From Desulfobulbaceae bacterium (lineage in GTDB: Bacteria; Desulfobacterota; Desulfobulbia; Desulfobulbales; Desulfobulbaceae): DNA of 6,492 nt. The notes beneath the pieces were generated by a model. The model was given only the letters and a program-made list of their open reading frames with translations, was not told the DNA's origin and did not search any database. Position numbers and translations under genes: made by a program. The stretch lies in contig DAOVTM010000229.1 in NCBI GenBank assembly GCA_030633145.1, positions 1 to 6,492 of the forward strand. Direction: 5' to 3'. The first letter of the stretch is position 1. Every line of letters starts with the position of its first letter. Positions 1-6,010 of this stretch are shown here, piece by piece.

Positions 1-655
1 CCTCTATCCCCAATCGGGTGGTCAGGGAGGGGTCGTCTATCAGGGCGGTGCCGATCCCTATCAGGATCGCATCCAGCCTGTCCCGTAGCTGATGCACCCT
101 TTTTTTTGATTCCGGCCCGGTGATTGGGCCGCCAAAACCACGTTTCCGACTGATCTTGCCATCCAGACTCATGCCCGCCTTCATCACCAGCCAGGGAAGG
201 CCGGTGGCAACGTGCTTGAGAAAGGGATAATTGAGCTTCCTGCACTCATCCTCCAGAACACCGCATTCCACGGCAAGTCCTTGTGCCTGGAGGAAATCAG
301 CCCCGCCCTCAGCAACGGGGTTAGGGTCTGCCATGCCGATAACCACCCGTTCAATGCTCGCTGCCAGAACTGCTCTGCTGCAAGGTGGGGTTTTACCAGT
401 ATGATTGCACGGCTCTAAGGTAACATAGATGGTCGCACCACGACAGTCGTCCCCGGCATCGCTGATGGCATTGATCTCTGCGTGGGGAGTTCCGGCCCGA
501 TGATGGTAGCCTTGACCCAGGATGTGACCATCCCGGACTATAACTGCTCCCACGCAGGGATTAGGCGATGTCCTGCCCAGCCCTTTTTCAGCAAGCCCAA
601 TGGCAAGTCGCATATAGTCTTGATCCTGCTTACGGTGGGAGTACTCCTCAGTCAC
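1..655 (-). CDS. ribD: Riboflavin biosynthesis protein RibD (deaminase/reductase), 3' end outside window
   Basis: RibD deaminates the pyrimidine made from GTP by GTP cyclohydrolase II, then reduces its ribose side chain, early in cytosolic riboflavin synthesis. 218 codons are visible and the frame runs off the low end, so about 60% of a usual ~360-residue protein is present. Residues about 12-145 form the zinc-dependent cytidine-deaminase-like domain: HAEINA (His58, Glu60) and PCNHTGKTPPC (Cys83, Cys92) supply the zinc ligands and catalytic Glu. From about residue 155 the reductase domain starts with MKAGMSLDGKI, followed by TGPESKKRVHQLRD and DDPSLTTR. The chosen start is the GTG at 655, since GGAGAG lies 7 bases before it; an in-frame GTG at 661 and an ATG at 613 are alternatives. 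It overlaps the end of nrdR by 8 bases, implying coupled translation. The loop after DPNP reads VAEGG, one residue shorter than the VAGRG-type loop I recall from E. coli. Confidence 0.96.
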   Translation of the reverse strand, partial: MTEEYSHRKQDQDYMRLAIGLAEKGLGRTSPNPCVGAVIVRDGHILGQGYHHRAGTPHAEINAISDAGDDCRGATIYVTLEPCNHTGKTPPCSRAVLAASIERVVIGMADPNPVAEGGADFLQAQGLAVECGVLEDECRKLNYPFLKHVATGLPWLVMKAGMSLDGKISRKRGFGGPITGPESKKRVHQLRDRLDAILIGIGTALIDDPSLTTRLGIE

Positions 656-1112
656 CGTCACGCTCTCCAAGGAACTGCTTCAACTCATCCATAAACTCGT
701 TCACATCTTTGAACTGCCGATACACCGAGGCAAAACGGACATAGGCAACCTCGTCAAGCTCGGGCAGAGCCTCCATGACCCATTCACCGATCAGATTGGT
801 CGAAATCTCCTTACCGCCCACCTCCTGCAGCCGCCGTTCTATCTCATCAACAAAGGTATCAATCTCTGTCATGGACACCGGCAGTTTTTCGCAGGCCTTT
901 TCCAGGCCGAGGATGATCTTGCCCCGGTTCCACTGCTCCCGGCGGCCATCCTTCTTAATGAGCATGGGCAGCATCATCTCGATACGTTCGTAGGTGGTAA
1001 AACGCTGCTCACAGGAACCACAGGCCCGACGGCGCCGGGTTATGGTCTTATCCTTGTTGAGACGGGAGTCAATTACCCGGTTGTCGAGATGGTCACAGTA
1101 GGGACATTTCAT
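648..1112 (-). CDS. nrdR: Transcriptional repressor NrdR
   Basis: NrdR represses ribonucleotide reductase genes by binding NrdR boxes at their promoters when its ATP-cone domain senses dATP and ATP. The 154 residues match the family length (E. coli about 149). The N-terminus is a zinc ribbon with CPYC (Cys3, Cys6) and CGSC (Cys31, Cys34), containing the typical VIDSR and RRRRACGSCEQRFTTYER stretches. Residues about 49-139 are the ATP-cone, opening with IKKDGRREQWNRGK and closing with EVAYVRFASVYRQFKDV. Where I recall a Phe after REP in many homologues, this protein has Trp (REQW). It begins 16 bases after glyA; the only Shine-Dalgarno candidate is GAGG overlapping the glyA stop, rather far (14 bases) from the ATG, so translation may be coupled to glyA. 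Its end overlaps ribD by 8 bases. No ribonucleotide reductase gene or NrdR box was seen here, so its targets lie elsewhere. Confidence 0.98.
   Translation of the reverse strand: MKCPYCDHLDNRVIDSRLNKDKTITRRRRACGSCEQRFTTYERIEMMLPMLIKKDGRREQWNRGKIILGLEKACEKLPVSMTEIDTFVDEIERRLQEVGGKEISTNLIGEWVMEALPELDEVAYVRFASVYRQFKDVNEFMDELKQFLGERDGD
663..668 (-). promoter_or_regulatory. Ribosome binding site deciding the ribD start
   Basis: GGAGAG on the minus strand lies inside the last codons of nrdR, 7 bases before the GTG at 655 but only 1 base before the GTG at 661. The spacing therefore favours GTG 655 as the ribD start. Placement inside nrdR suggests ribosomes finishing nrdR help initiate ribD. Confidence 0.6.
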
Positions 1113-1128
1113 GGGTTAATTGACAGCC

Positions 1129-2388
1129 TCAGCTAAGCAGAGCCTCCCGCTCAATCTCCGGGTACAGGGGCAGGGTGTCGCACAGTTCCCGCACCTCAAA
1201 GCGTACCTGGGCAATGACCTCTGACTGTCGGGAGGTCAGAACCTGGTTGATCCAGTCAGCTATCCTGATCATCTCCGCCTCCTTTAATCCTCTGGTGGTA
1301 ATCGAGGGGGTACCGATACGAATCCCACCAGTGACAAAACGGGACTGGGTATCAAAGGGAATAGCATTCTTGTTGACGGTCAGCCCGGCATCTTCCAGCA
1401 AGTTTTCTGCCTCTTTGCCGGTGATATCCTTGCTTTTGAGGTCAATGAGCATCAGATGATTATCAGTCCCCCCGGAAACAATTCGGAATCCGTGTTCAGA
1501 GAGCCGGTCGGCCAGCACAGAGGCATTGGTCACCACCTGCTGCTGATACTCACGATACTCCTGGGTCATAGCCTCCTTAAAGCAAACAGCTGTAGCAGCA
1601 ATAACATGCACCAGGGGGCCGCCCTGAATACCCGGAAAGATGTTTGAGTTAACAACCTTGCCATGTTTTTCCCTGGCAAGAATGAGACCACCCCTGGGGC
1701 CGCGCAAGGTCTTATGGGTAGTGGTGGTGACAAAATCAGCGTACGGAACAGGTGACGGATGAACCCCGGCGGCCACCAGACCGGCAATATGAGCCATATC
1801 GACCATGAACAGGGCTCCAATCTGATCGGCAATACGACGAAATCCTTCAAAATCAATAAGCCTGGGATAGGCACTGGCCCCGGCAACGATCATCTTAGGC
1901 CGATTTTCAAAGGCAATCCGCTCCACCTCTGCCATATCAATGGTTTCAGTATCGCGCCTGACCCCGTAGGAGACAAAGTTAAACAGCTTGCCGGAAAAAG
2001 AAACCGTGGCTCCGTGGGTCAGGTGACCGCCATGAGCCAGATCCATGCCCAGCACCTTGTCGCCCGGTTTGAGGGTAGCAAAATAGACCGCCATATTGGC
2101 CTGGCTGCCGGAGTGGGGCTGGACATTGGCATATTCGGCGTTAAAAAGTTCCATGGCCCGGTTGCGAGCCAGATCTTCCACCTCGTCGGTGTAATCACAG
2201 CCACCGTAATACCGTTTTCCTGGATATCCTTCAGCATATTTATTGGTAAAAATCGAGCCTTGAGCATCCAGCACGGCTCTGGAAACTATATTTTCCGAGG
2301 CAATGAGTTCCAGTTGATTTGTCTGACGCTCAAGTTCATATTGAATATACCGGTAAATATCCAGATCTGTTTCTTTCAATGTAGCCAT
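1129..2388 (-). CDS. glyA: Serine hydroxymethyltransferase
   Basis: GlyA is a cytosolic pyridoxal-phosphate (PLP) enzyme that converts serine and tetrahydrofolate to glycine and 5,10-methylene-tetrahydrofolate, the one-carbon unit for thymidylate, purines and methionine. The 419 residues match the bacterial family length (E. coli 417). ELIASEN sits at 27-33, YAEGYPGKRYYGG at 51-63, NVQPHSGSQAN at 88-98, DLAHGGHLTHG at 116-126 and VDMAHIAGL at 196-204. The PLP lysine is Lys226 in TTTTHKTLRGPRGG. GGTDNHLMLIDL (307-317) and GIRIGTPSITTRG (355-367) complete the fold-type I signature. AAGGA lies 8 bases before the ATG, supporting this start. One oddity: HVIAATAV has Thr266 where HVIAxKAV is usual; the codon is ACA against expected AAA. 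The gene follows rpiB after 69 bases containing nested inverted repeats. Confidence 0.99.
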   Translation of the reverse strand: MATLKETDLDIYRYIQYELERQTNQLELIASENIVSRAVLDAQGSIFTNKYAEGYPGKRYYGGCDYTDEVEDLARNRAMELFNAEYANVQPHSGSQANMAVYFATLKPGDKVLGMDLAHGGHLTHGATVSFSGKLFNFVSYGVRRDTETIDMAEVERIAFENRPKMIVAGASAYPRLIDFEGFRRIADQIGALFMVDMAHIAGLVAAGVHPSPVPYADFVTTTTHKTLRGPRGGLILAREKHGKVVNSNIFPGIQGGPLVHVIAATAVCFKEAMTQEYREYQQQVVTNASVLADRLSEHGFRIVSGGTDNHLMLIDLKSKDITGKEAENLLEDAGLTVNKNAIPFDTQSRFVTGGIRIGTPSITTRGLKEAEMIRIADWINQVLTSRQSEVIAQVRFEVRELCDTLPLYPEIEREALLS

Positions 2389-2413
2389 ATTTTCTTTCCT
2401 TATTAGAAACTAA

Positions 2414-2471
2414 AAACCAGAACAAGTCTGAATCCAGAAGGCTCTATCTTCTGGCTTCTAACTTCTGGTTT
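2414..2471 (-). repeat. Nested inverted repeat of heptad units between rpiB and glyA
   Basis: Two perfect inverted repeats are nested. The outer arms are AAACCAGAA (minus, 2471-2463) and TTCTGGTTT (2422-2414), 9 bp. The inner arms are CCAGAAG (2454-2448) and CTTCTGG (2440-2434), 7 bp around a 7-base loop. The minus-strand left side is built from 7-base units: CCAGAAG, TTAGAAG, CCAGAAG, ATAGAGC from 2468 to 2441. The rpiB stop codon TAG (2460-2458) lies inside this structure. In the transcript the outer stem runs into a U-rich tail (GGTTTTTAG), so it could act as a weak terminator, attenuator or 3'-end-protecting hairpin. The stems are not GC-rich, so strong termination is doubtful. Confidence 0.75.
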
Positions 2472-2895
2472 CTGCCATCAAATCCAGCCTGCGCTGGTGA
2501 CGGCCTCCGGCAAATTCTGTTTCCACCCAGGTTCCGACCACATCCAGGGCAATCTCCTGTCCCAAGACCCGTTCACCGATACAGAGAACATTGGCGTTGT
2601 TATGTTCCCGGCTCATTCTGGCGGTAAAGGCCTCGTGGCAGAGAGCAGCCCGGATACCATCATGCCGATTGGCAGCAATGGACATCCCTATACCAGTGCC
2701 GCAGATAAGGATTCCACGCTCGCACTCACCGTTATGTACCTTTTCGCAAACCTTATCGGCCTGGTTCGGATAATCCACAGAATCGGTCGAATAACAGCCC
2801 ACATCCTCAATTTCCTGGCCGATCTTTCGGAGAAAATCTATGATAAGCTGTTTATATACAAACCCGCCGTGGTCACTGCCCACTGCTATCTTCAT
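2458..2895 (-). CDS. rpiB: Ribose-5-phosphate isomerase B
   Basis: RpiB interconverts ribose 5-phosphate and ribulose 5-phosphate in the non-oxidative pentose phosphate pathway, providing the sugar for PRPP and nucleotides. The 145 residues fit the LacAB/RpiB family (about 140-150). MKIAVGSDHGG (Asp8, His9), DYP (41-43), the phosphate-loop and active-site stretch CGTGIGMSIAANR (Cys65, Thr67), SREHNNANVLCIGERV (His98) and the Arg of AGGRHQRR (Arg132) are all in place. The start at 2895 gives the canonical N-terminus, with AAGGA 8 bases upstream; an in-frame ATG at 2916 would add seven residues, overlap fabF and lacks that support. It follows fabF by 13 bases. The last residues (AETRS) are encoded by sequence entering a heptad inverted repeat, so the extreme C-terminus may have been shaped by that repeat. 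Confidence 0.97.
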   Translation of the reverse strand: MKIAVGSDHGGFVYKQLIIDFLRKIGQEIEDVGCYSTDSVDYPNQADKVCEKVHNGECERGILICGTGIGMSIAANRHDGIRAALCHEAFTARMSREHNNANVLCIGERVLGQEIALDVVGTWVETEFAGGRHQRRLDLMAETRS

Positions 2896-2903
2896 GCTTC
2901 TTT

Positions 2904-2908
2904 TCCTT
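2904..2908 (-). promoter_or_regulatory. Ribosome binding site deciding the rpiB start
   Basis: AAGGA on the minus strand begins immediately after the fabF stop codon and lies 8 bases before the ATG at 2895. It selects the MKIAVGSDHGG start over the longer reading from 2916. Confidence 0.7.
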
Positions 2909-4147
2909 TCAAGCAAACTGTTTCATAATAATAACCCCGTTGGTGCCGCCAAAACCAAAGGAGTTGGACATCGCCGCCCGAACCTGAGTTTCCCTGGCCA
3001 TATTTGGCACATAATCAAGGTCACAGGCAGGGTCAGGGGTTTCCAGATTCATGGTCGGGGCAATGGTCTGATGATGGAGGGTCAGGGCAGTAAAGGCCGC
3101 CTCAAACCCACCTGCCGCCCCAAGGGCATGACCGGTCATCGACTTGGTTGAACTGATAGCCAGCGTATGGGCATGATCGCCAAACACCGTCTTGATGGCT
3201 GCTGTTTCACAGCGATCATTGAGCGGAGTCGAGGTGCCATGGGCATTGATATAGTCAATGTCTTCCGGGTTCATGCCTGCGCTCTTGAGAGCCATTGCCA
3301 TGCAGCGGGCAGCACCCTCACCTGTTTCCGGTGGCGCAGCAATATGATAGGCATCACTGGACTGTCCATACCCAACCATCTCAGCCAGAATTACCGCACC
3401 CCTGGCTCGAGCCTGCTCCAATTCCTCCAGGACAATCATACCCGCACCTTCGGCAATGACAAAACCGTCCCGATCCAGATCAAAGGGCCGGGAGGCGTGT
3501 TCGGGATCGTCATTGCGTTTGGAGAGAGCCTTCATGGAGCCAAAGCCGCCCAGAGCAAGCGGACAGACAACCGATTCAGCTCCGCCGGTTATCACTGCGT
3601 CGCAGTCACCATACATAATATGGCGGTAGGCCTCACCGACCCCATGGGTTCCGGCGGCACAGGCAGTTGAAAGGGAGAGGTTCGCCCCCTTGGCGTTAAA
3701 GCGCATGGAGATATGGCCGGAGGGCATATTGGGTATCACCCTGGGAATGAAAAAGGGAGTTATCCTGCGTGGACCCCGGTTCACATAGACCCCGTGGTAC
3801 TCCTCGATAGTGGGCAGTCCCCCCATACCGCAGCCGGTGATCACTCCCACCCGCTCGCTGTTCTCCTCTGTGATCTCAAGACCGCTTTGTTTGACTGCTA
3901 GATCTGCGGCAGCAATGGCGTACTGGACAAAATGATCCAGATGCTTTGCCTGTTTCTTGTCAAACCAGAGGGTCGGGTCAAAATCCGTCACCTCTGCGGC
4001 AATCTGTGATCCCTGATCAGAGGCATCAAAACGGGTGATCGACCCAATGCCACTGCGCCCGTTCACCAATCCCTGCCAGGTTTTTTCAGTCCCGGTTCCC
4101 AGCGGGGTTACCAGCCCCACACCTGTTACAACAACCCGTCGTTTCAC
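2909..4147 (-). CDS. fabF: Beta-ketoacyl-ACP synthase II
   Basis: FabF condenses malonyl-ACP with a growing acyl-ACP, the chain-elongation step of cytosolic type II fatty acid synthesis. The 412 residues match the family (E. coli 413). The thiolase-fold active site is complete: nucleophile Cys163 in LSTACAAGTHG, His303 in NAHGTSTPLND, Lys335 in STKSMTGH and His340 in the same motif. VVVTGVGLVTPLG starts the protein and NSFGFGGTN (395-403) forms the C-terminal glycine-rich loop. The start codon is GTG at 4147, supported by GGAG 8 bases upstream; an ATG seen 5 bases earlier is out of frame and reads only ATG ACG TGA. In many bacteria acpP is the direct neighbour, but here pyrF intervenes, ending 34 bases upstream. 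It is followed by rpiB after 13 bases. The Cys-His-His triad marks it as FabF/FabB type rather than FabH; length and motifs favour FabF. Confidence 0.98.
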   Translation of the reverse strand: MKRRVVVTGVGLVTPLGTGTEKTWQGLVNGRSGIGSITRFDASDQGSQIAAEVTDFDPTLWFDKKQAKHLDHFVQYAIAAADLAVKQSGLEITEENSERVGVITGCGMGGLPTIEEYHGVYVNRGPRRITPFFIPRVIPNMPSGHISMRFNAKGANLSLSTACAAGTHGVGEAYRHIMYGDCDAVITGGAESVVCPLALGGFGSMKALSKRNDDPEHASRPFDLDRDGFVIAEGAGMIVLEELEQARARGAVILAEMVGYGQSSDAYHIAAPPETGEGAARCMAMALKSAGMNPEDIDYINAHGTSTPLNDRCETAAIKTVFGDHAHTLAISSTKSMTGHALGAAGGFEAAFTALTLHHQTIAPTMNLETPDPACDLDYVPNMARETQVRAAMSNSFGFGGTNGVIIMKQFA

Positions 4148-4155
4148 GTCATAAT

Positions 4156-4159
4156 CTCC
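4156..4159 (-). promoter_or_regulatory. Ribosome binding site for the GTG start of fabF
   Basis: GGAG on the minus strand lies 8 bases before the GTG at 4147. This spacing, and the lack of an in-frame ATG upstream, supports the non-ATG start giving MKRRVVVTG. Confidence 0.65.
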
Positions 4160-4181
4160 AGTTTGCTGATCCTGTGGCTAC

Positions 4182-4919
4182 TTAAGATTTATCAAAAATA
4201 TTTCTGATGCGAGCCTGGATGCTATCGGCTGCTTTTTTTGGAGTATCAAAATCATTAGACTCTCTTATCGGCCTGCCAACGACAATATAATCAGCTCCCC
4301 TGTAAAACGCCTCTTCTACGTCAACGGTTCGCTTTTGATCGTCAGTATTCAGCACAGGCCTGATCCCCGGCGTTACGATTATAAATCGTTCTCCCACGTT
4401 CTCTCTTATCTCAGGTACTTCAAGTCCGGATGAGATAACACCGTCACATCCTATCGCCAGAGCACGTTTTGCTCTGGAAAGCACAACATCTTTAACATTT
4501 ACCTTAAAGCCAAGGTCATCCATATCTGCCTGATCAAGACTGGTAAGAACCGTTACAGCAAGAATTTTCAGCTCGTCTTTTGCCTTGACAGCGGCTTTAA
4601 GAATTGCATCATTCCCGTGTACTGTCGCAAATGATGCCCCATATTTGTTCAGTTGTGCAACAGCAGACTGTACCGTTTGTGGAACATCAAAGAACTTCAA
4701 ATCAACAAATACTCTTTTACCTCGACGGACAAGCTCCTGCACCAGTTCAAAATATCCGCCAGCCATAAAAAGCTGCAAACCGATCTTATAAAAAACAATG
4801 CTCTCCCCCATTTCGTCAACAAGCTCCATGGCTTCCTTGACACTGGAAACATCCAGGGCAAAGATAAGTCGCTCGTTTACGGGAATATCCTTTTCAGAAA
4901 GCATCTTATTTTCATCCAT
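4182..4919 (-). CDS. pyrF: Orotidine 5'-phosphate decarboxylase
   Basis: PyrF decarboxylates orotidine 5'-phosphate to UMP, the last step of de novo pyrimidine synthesis. The 245 residues fit the bacterial TIM-barrel family. LIFALDV (18-24) is strand 1, YKIGLQLF holds Lys45, and DLKFFDVPQTV (73-83) carries the catalytic Asp73, Lys75 and Asp78. TPGIRP (183-188) and VVGRPI with Arg216 form the phosphate-binding end. DLKFFDVPQ replaces the DLKFHDIPN I recall from E. coli. Two starts are possible: ATG 4919 (used here) has no Shine-Dalgarno, while ATG 4904, five codons in, has only a weak GGA upstream; the family core starts near residue 16, so both work. A TATAAT promoter lies just upstream. Hand-counted GC is about 44% in 300 sampled bases, against about 57% in 300 sampled bases of fabF, glyA and fabG. 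Its place between acpP and fabF is unusual. Confidence 0.97.
   Translation of the reverse strand: MDENKMLSEKDIPVNERLIFALDVSSVKEAMELVDEMGESIVFYKIGLQLFMAGGYFELVQELVRRGKRVFVDLKFFDVPQTVQSAVAQLNKYGASFATVHGNDAILKAAVKAKDELKILAVTVLTSLDQADMDDLGFKVNVKDVVLSRAKRALAIGCDGVISSGLEVPEIRENVGERFIIVTPGIRPVLNTDDQKRTVDVEEAFYRGADYIVVGRPIRESNDFDTPKKAADSIQARIRNIFDKS
4457..4477 (-). repeat. Perfect 8-bp inverted repeat inside pyrF
   Basis: CCAGAGCA and TGCTCTGG are perfect inverted copies separated by 5 bases within pyrF, over the codons for about residues 148-154. The transcript could form a compact hairpin here. No U-run follows, so a terminator is unlikely; it may simply reflect the codons for SRAKRAL. Confidence 0.5.
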
Positions 4920-4931
4920 TTTACAAGACCG

Positions 4932-4962
4932 ATTATAGTTGGAACTTAAATACCATTGCCAA
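4932..4962 (-). promoter_or_regulatory. Putative sigma70 promoter for pyrF
   Basis: In the acpP-pyrF gap the minus strand carries TTGGCA (4962-4957, five of six matches to TTGACA) and a perfect TATAAT (4937-4932), separated by 19 bases, slightly longer than the ideal 17. Transcription would begin near 4925, only a few bases before the ATG at 4919. A transcript starting there would be nearly leaderless for that ATG, or have about a 20-base leader for the ATG at 4904. The -35 element overlaps the end of the spacer just after the acpP stop. Confidence 0.5.
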
Positions 4963-4967
4963 TGTGT

Positions 4968-5201
4968 TTACTTCTGAAGCTCCTTGATAAAATCAATGGC
5001 ACCCTGAACAGTGGTGATCTTCTCGGCATCATCATCGGGAATTTCTGCATCAAACTCCTCTTCCATGGCCATGATCAATTCAACGAGATCCAGAGAATCC
5101 GCACCGAGATCATCAATAAATGAGGCACCTGGAACAACTTTTGCTTTATCGACACTCAACTGCTCTACAATAATATCCACCATTTTCTCTTCAACTGCCA
5201 T
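4968..5201 (-). CDS. acpP: Acyl carrier protein
   Basis: AcpP carries acyl chains on a 4'-phosphopantetheine arm during cytosolic type II fatty acid synthesis and serves FabG and FabF, both encoded here. The 77 residues are the standard length (E. coli 78). The arm attaches to Ser36 in the DLGADSLDLVEL motif, at the start of helix II. EEEFDAEIPDDDAEKITTV (47-65) is the usual acidic helix II-III region and the whole protein is strongly acidic. AGGAG lies 7 bases before the ATG, a strong ribosome binding site fitting a highly expressed protein. GC in the gene is about 45% by hand count of two lines, lower than fabG. It follows fabG after 59 bases and precedes pyrF by 48. Confidence 0.99.
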   Translation of the reverse strand: MAVEEKMVDIIVEQLSVDKAKVVPGASFIDDLGADSLDLVELIMAMEEEFDAEIPDDDAEKITTVQGAIDFIKELQK

Positions 5202-5208
5202 TGTCTTT

Positions 5209-5213
5209 CTCCT
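5209..5213 (-). promoter_or_regulatory. Strong ribosome binding site of acpP
   Basis: AGGAG on the minus strand lies 7 bases before the acpP ATG and follows an A-rich stretch with eight consecutive A (5224-5217). An A-rich, presumably unstructured leader plus a full AGGAG fits very efficient translation of acyl carrier protein. Confidence 0.65.
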
Positions 5214-5242
5214 GTATTTTTTTTATACGTTGTTCTTCTAGG

Positions 5243-5256
5243 TTACGATTTACGAT
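5243..5256. repeat. Tandem 7-base repeat between fabG and acpP
   Basis: TTACGAT occurs twice in perfect tandem on the plus strand (ATCGTAA twice on the minus strand), starting 5 bases after the fabG stop codon in transcription direction. It is flanked on both sides by TAGAAG (minus strand, 5263-5258 and 5240-5235). It resembles short heptad repeats scattered in gaps of some bacterial genomes, and the rpiB-glyA gap also has 7-base units. No promoter was recognised with confidence in this gap. Confidence 0.55.
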
Positions 5257-5260
5257 CCTT

Positions 5261-6010
5261 CTAATTACCCATATACATGCCACCGTTAACATGCAGGGTC
5301 TGCCCGGTTACATAGCCGCTCTCTACAGAGGCCAGATAGGACGCTGCGGCAGCCACATCTTCGGGGGTACCCAGCGTTCCCAGGGGAATCTGAGCCTTGA
5401 TCATCTCCTGAATATCCTCGGACAACTCGCTGGTCATATCGGTGACAATATAACCGGGAGCAATGCAGTTCACGGTGATATTGCGTCCTGCCAGCTCTCG
5501 GGCCATGGATTTGGAAAAACCAATCAGGCCAGCCTTGGCCGCACCATAGTTTACCTGACCGCCATTACCAAGAAATCCGATAACCGAGGTGATATTAATA
5601 ATCCGCCCCCACCGTTTCTTGATCATGGCGCGCATGGCTGCCTTACTGCAGGTAAAGGCCCCTTTCAGGTTGGTATCCAGAACTGCGTCCCAGTCCGCCT
5701 CCTTCATACGGGCCATGAGTCCGTCCCGGGTGATACCTGCGTTATTGACCAGGATATCGACCCCGCCATGCTCTCCGGTAATTTCTTTGATTGCCTTTTG
5801 CGCCGCATCACTGTCAGCCACATCAAAACCAGTCACAAAGCCTTTGCCCCCGGCAGCAGTAATTTCCGCCAAGGTTTCCTCGGCTGCACCGGCATTGCTG
5901 ACATAGTTAATCCCAACCAGTGCGCCCTGGACTGCCAGCCGCAAACAGATCGCCCTGCCGATCCCCCGGCTGCCGCCGGTAACTAATGCTGTTTTACCTT
6001 CCAGACTCAT
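5261..6010 (-). CDS. fabG: 3-oxoacyl-ACP reductase FabG
   Basis: FabG reduces beta-ketoacyl-ACP to beta-hydroxyacyl-ACP with NADPH, the first reduction of each fatty acid elongation round. The 249 residues are typical for this short-chain dehydrogenase/reductase family. The Rossmann cofactor motif TGGSRGIG is at 11-18, NNAG at 89-92, and the catalytic set is Asn114, Ser142, Tyr155 and Lys159 (YGAAK). APGYIVTDM (184-192) and the C-terminal VTGQTLHVNGGMYM are characteristic of true FabG rather than other dehydrogenases, and the adjacent acpP supports this. The ATG at 6010 overlaps the etfA stop in an ATGA junction. The ribosome binding site AGGAG is 11 bases upstream, a little far, so coupling with etfA translation is likely. 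The stop codon leads straight into a gap with 7-base repeats. Confidence 0.97.
   Translation of the reverse strand: MSLEGKTALVTGGSRGIGRAICLRLAVQGALVGINYVSNAGAAEETLAEITAAGGKGFVTGFDVADSDAAQKAIKEITGEHGGVDILVNNAGITRDGLMARMKEADWDAVLDTNLKGAFTCSKAAMRAMIKKRWGRIINITSVIGFLGNGGQVNYGAAKAGLIGFSKSMARELAGRNITVNCIAPGYIVTDMTSELSEDIQEMIKAQIPLGTLGTPEDVAAAASYLASVESGYVTGQTLHVNGGMYMGN

Noticed and set aside
1759..2406. 215-codon open frame on the plus strand opposite glyA
   Set aside because: It lies antisense to the strongly conserved glyA, has no recognisable domain or ribosome binding site, and is a typical shadow of a conserved gene.
2389..2457. Possible riboswitch before glyA
   Set aside because: The gap is only 69 bases and is explained by heptad inverted repeats; no glycine, folate or SAM riboswitch core could be recognised.
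5202..5260. Possible acpP promoter (TATAAA near 5226-5221)
   Set aside because: A -10-like AT stretch exists, but no -35-like hexamer lies 16-18 bases upstream, and the A-run alone can create such a match.
5201..5986. 261-codon open frame on the plus strand opposite fabG
   Set aside because: It is antisense to fabG, whose motifs are complete, and its predicted protein shows no family motif.
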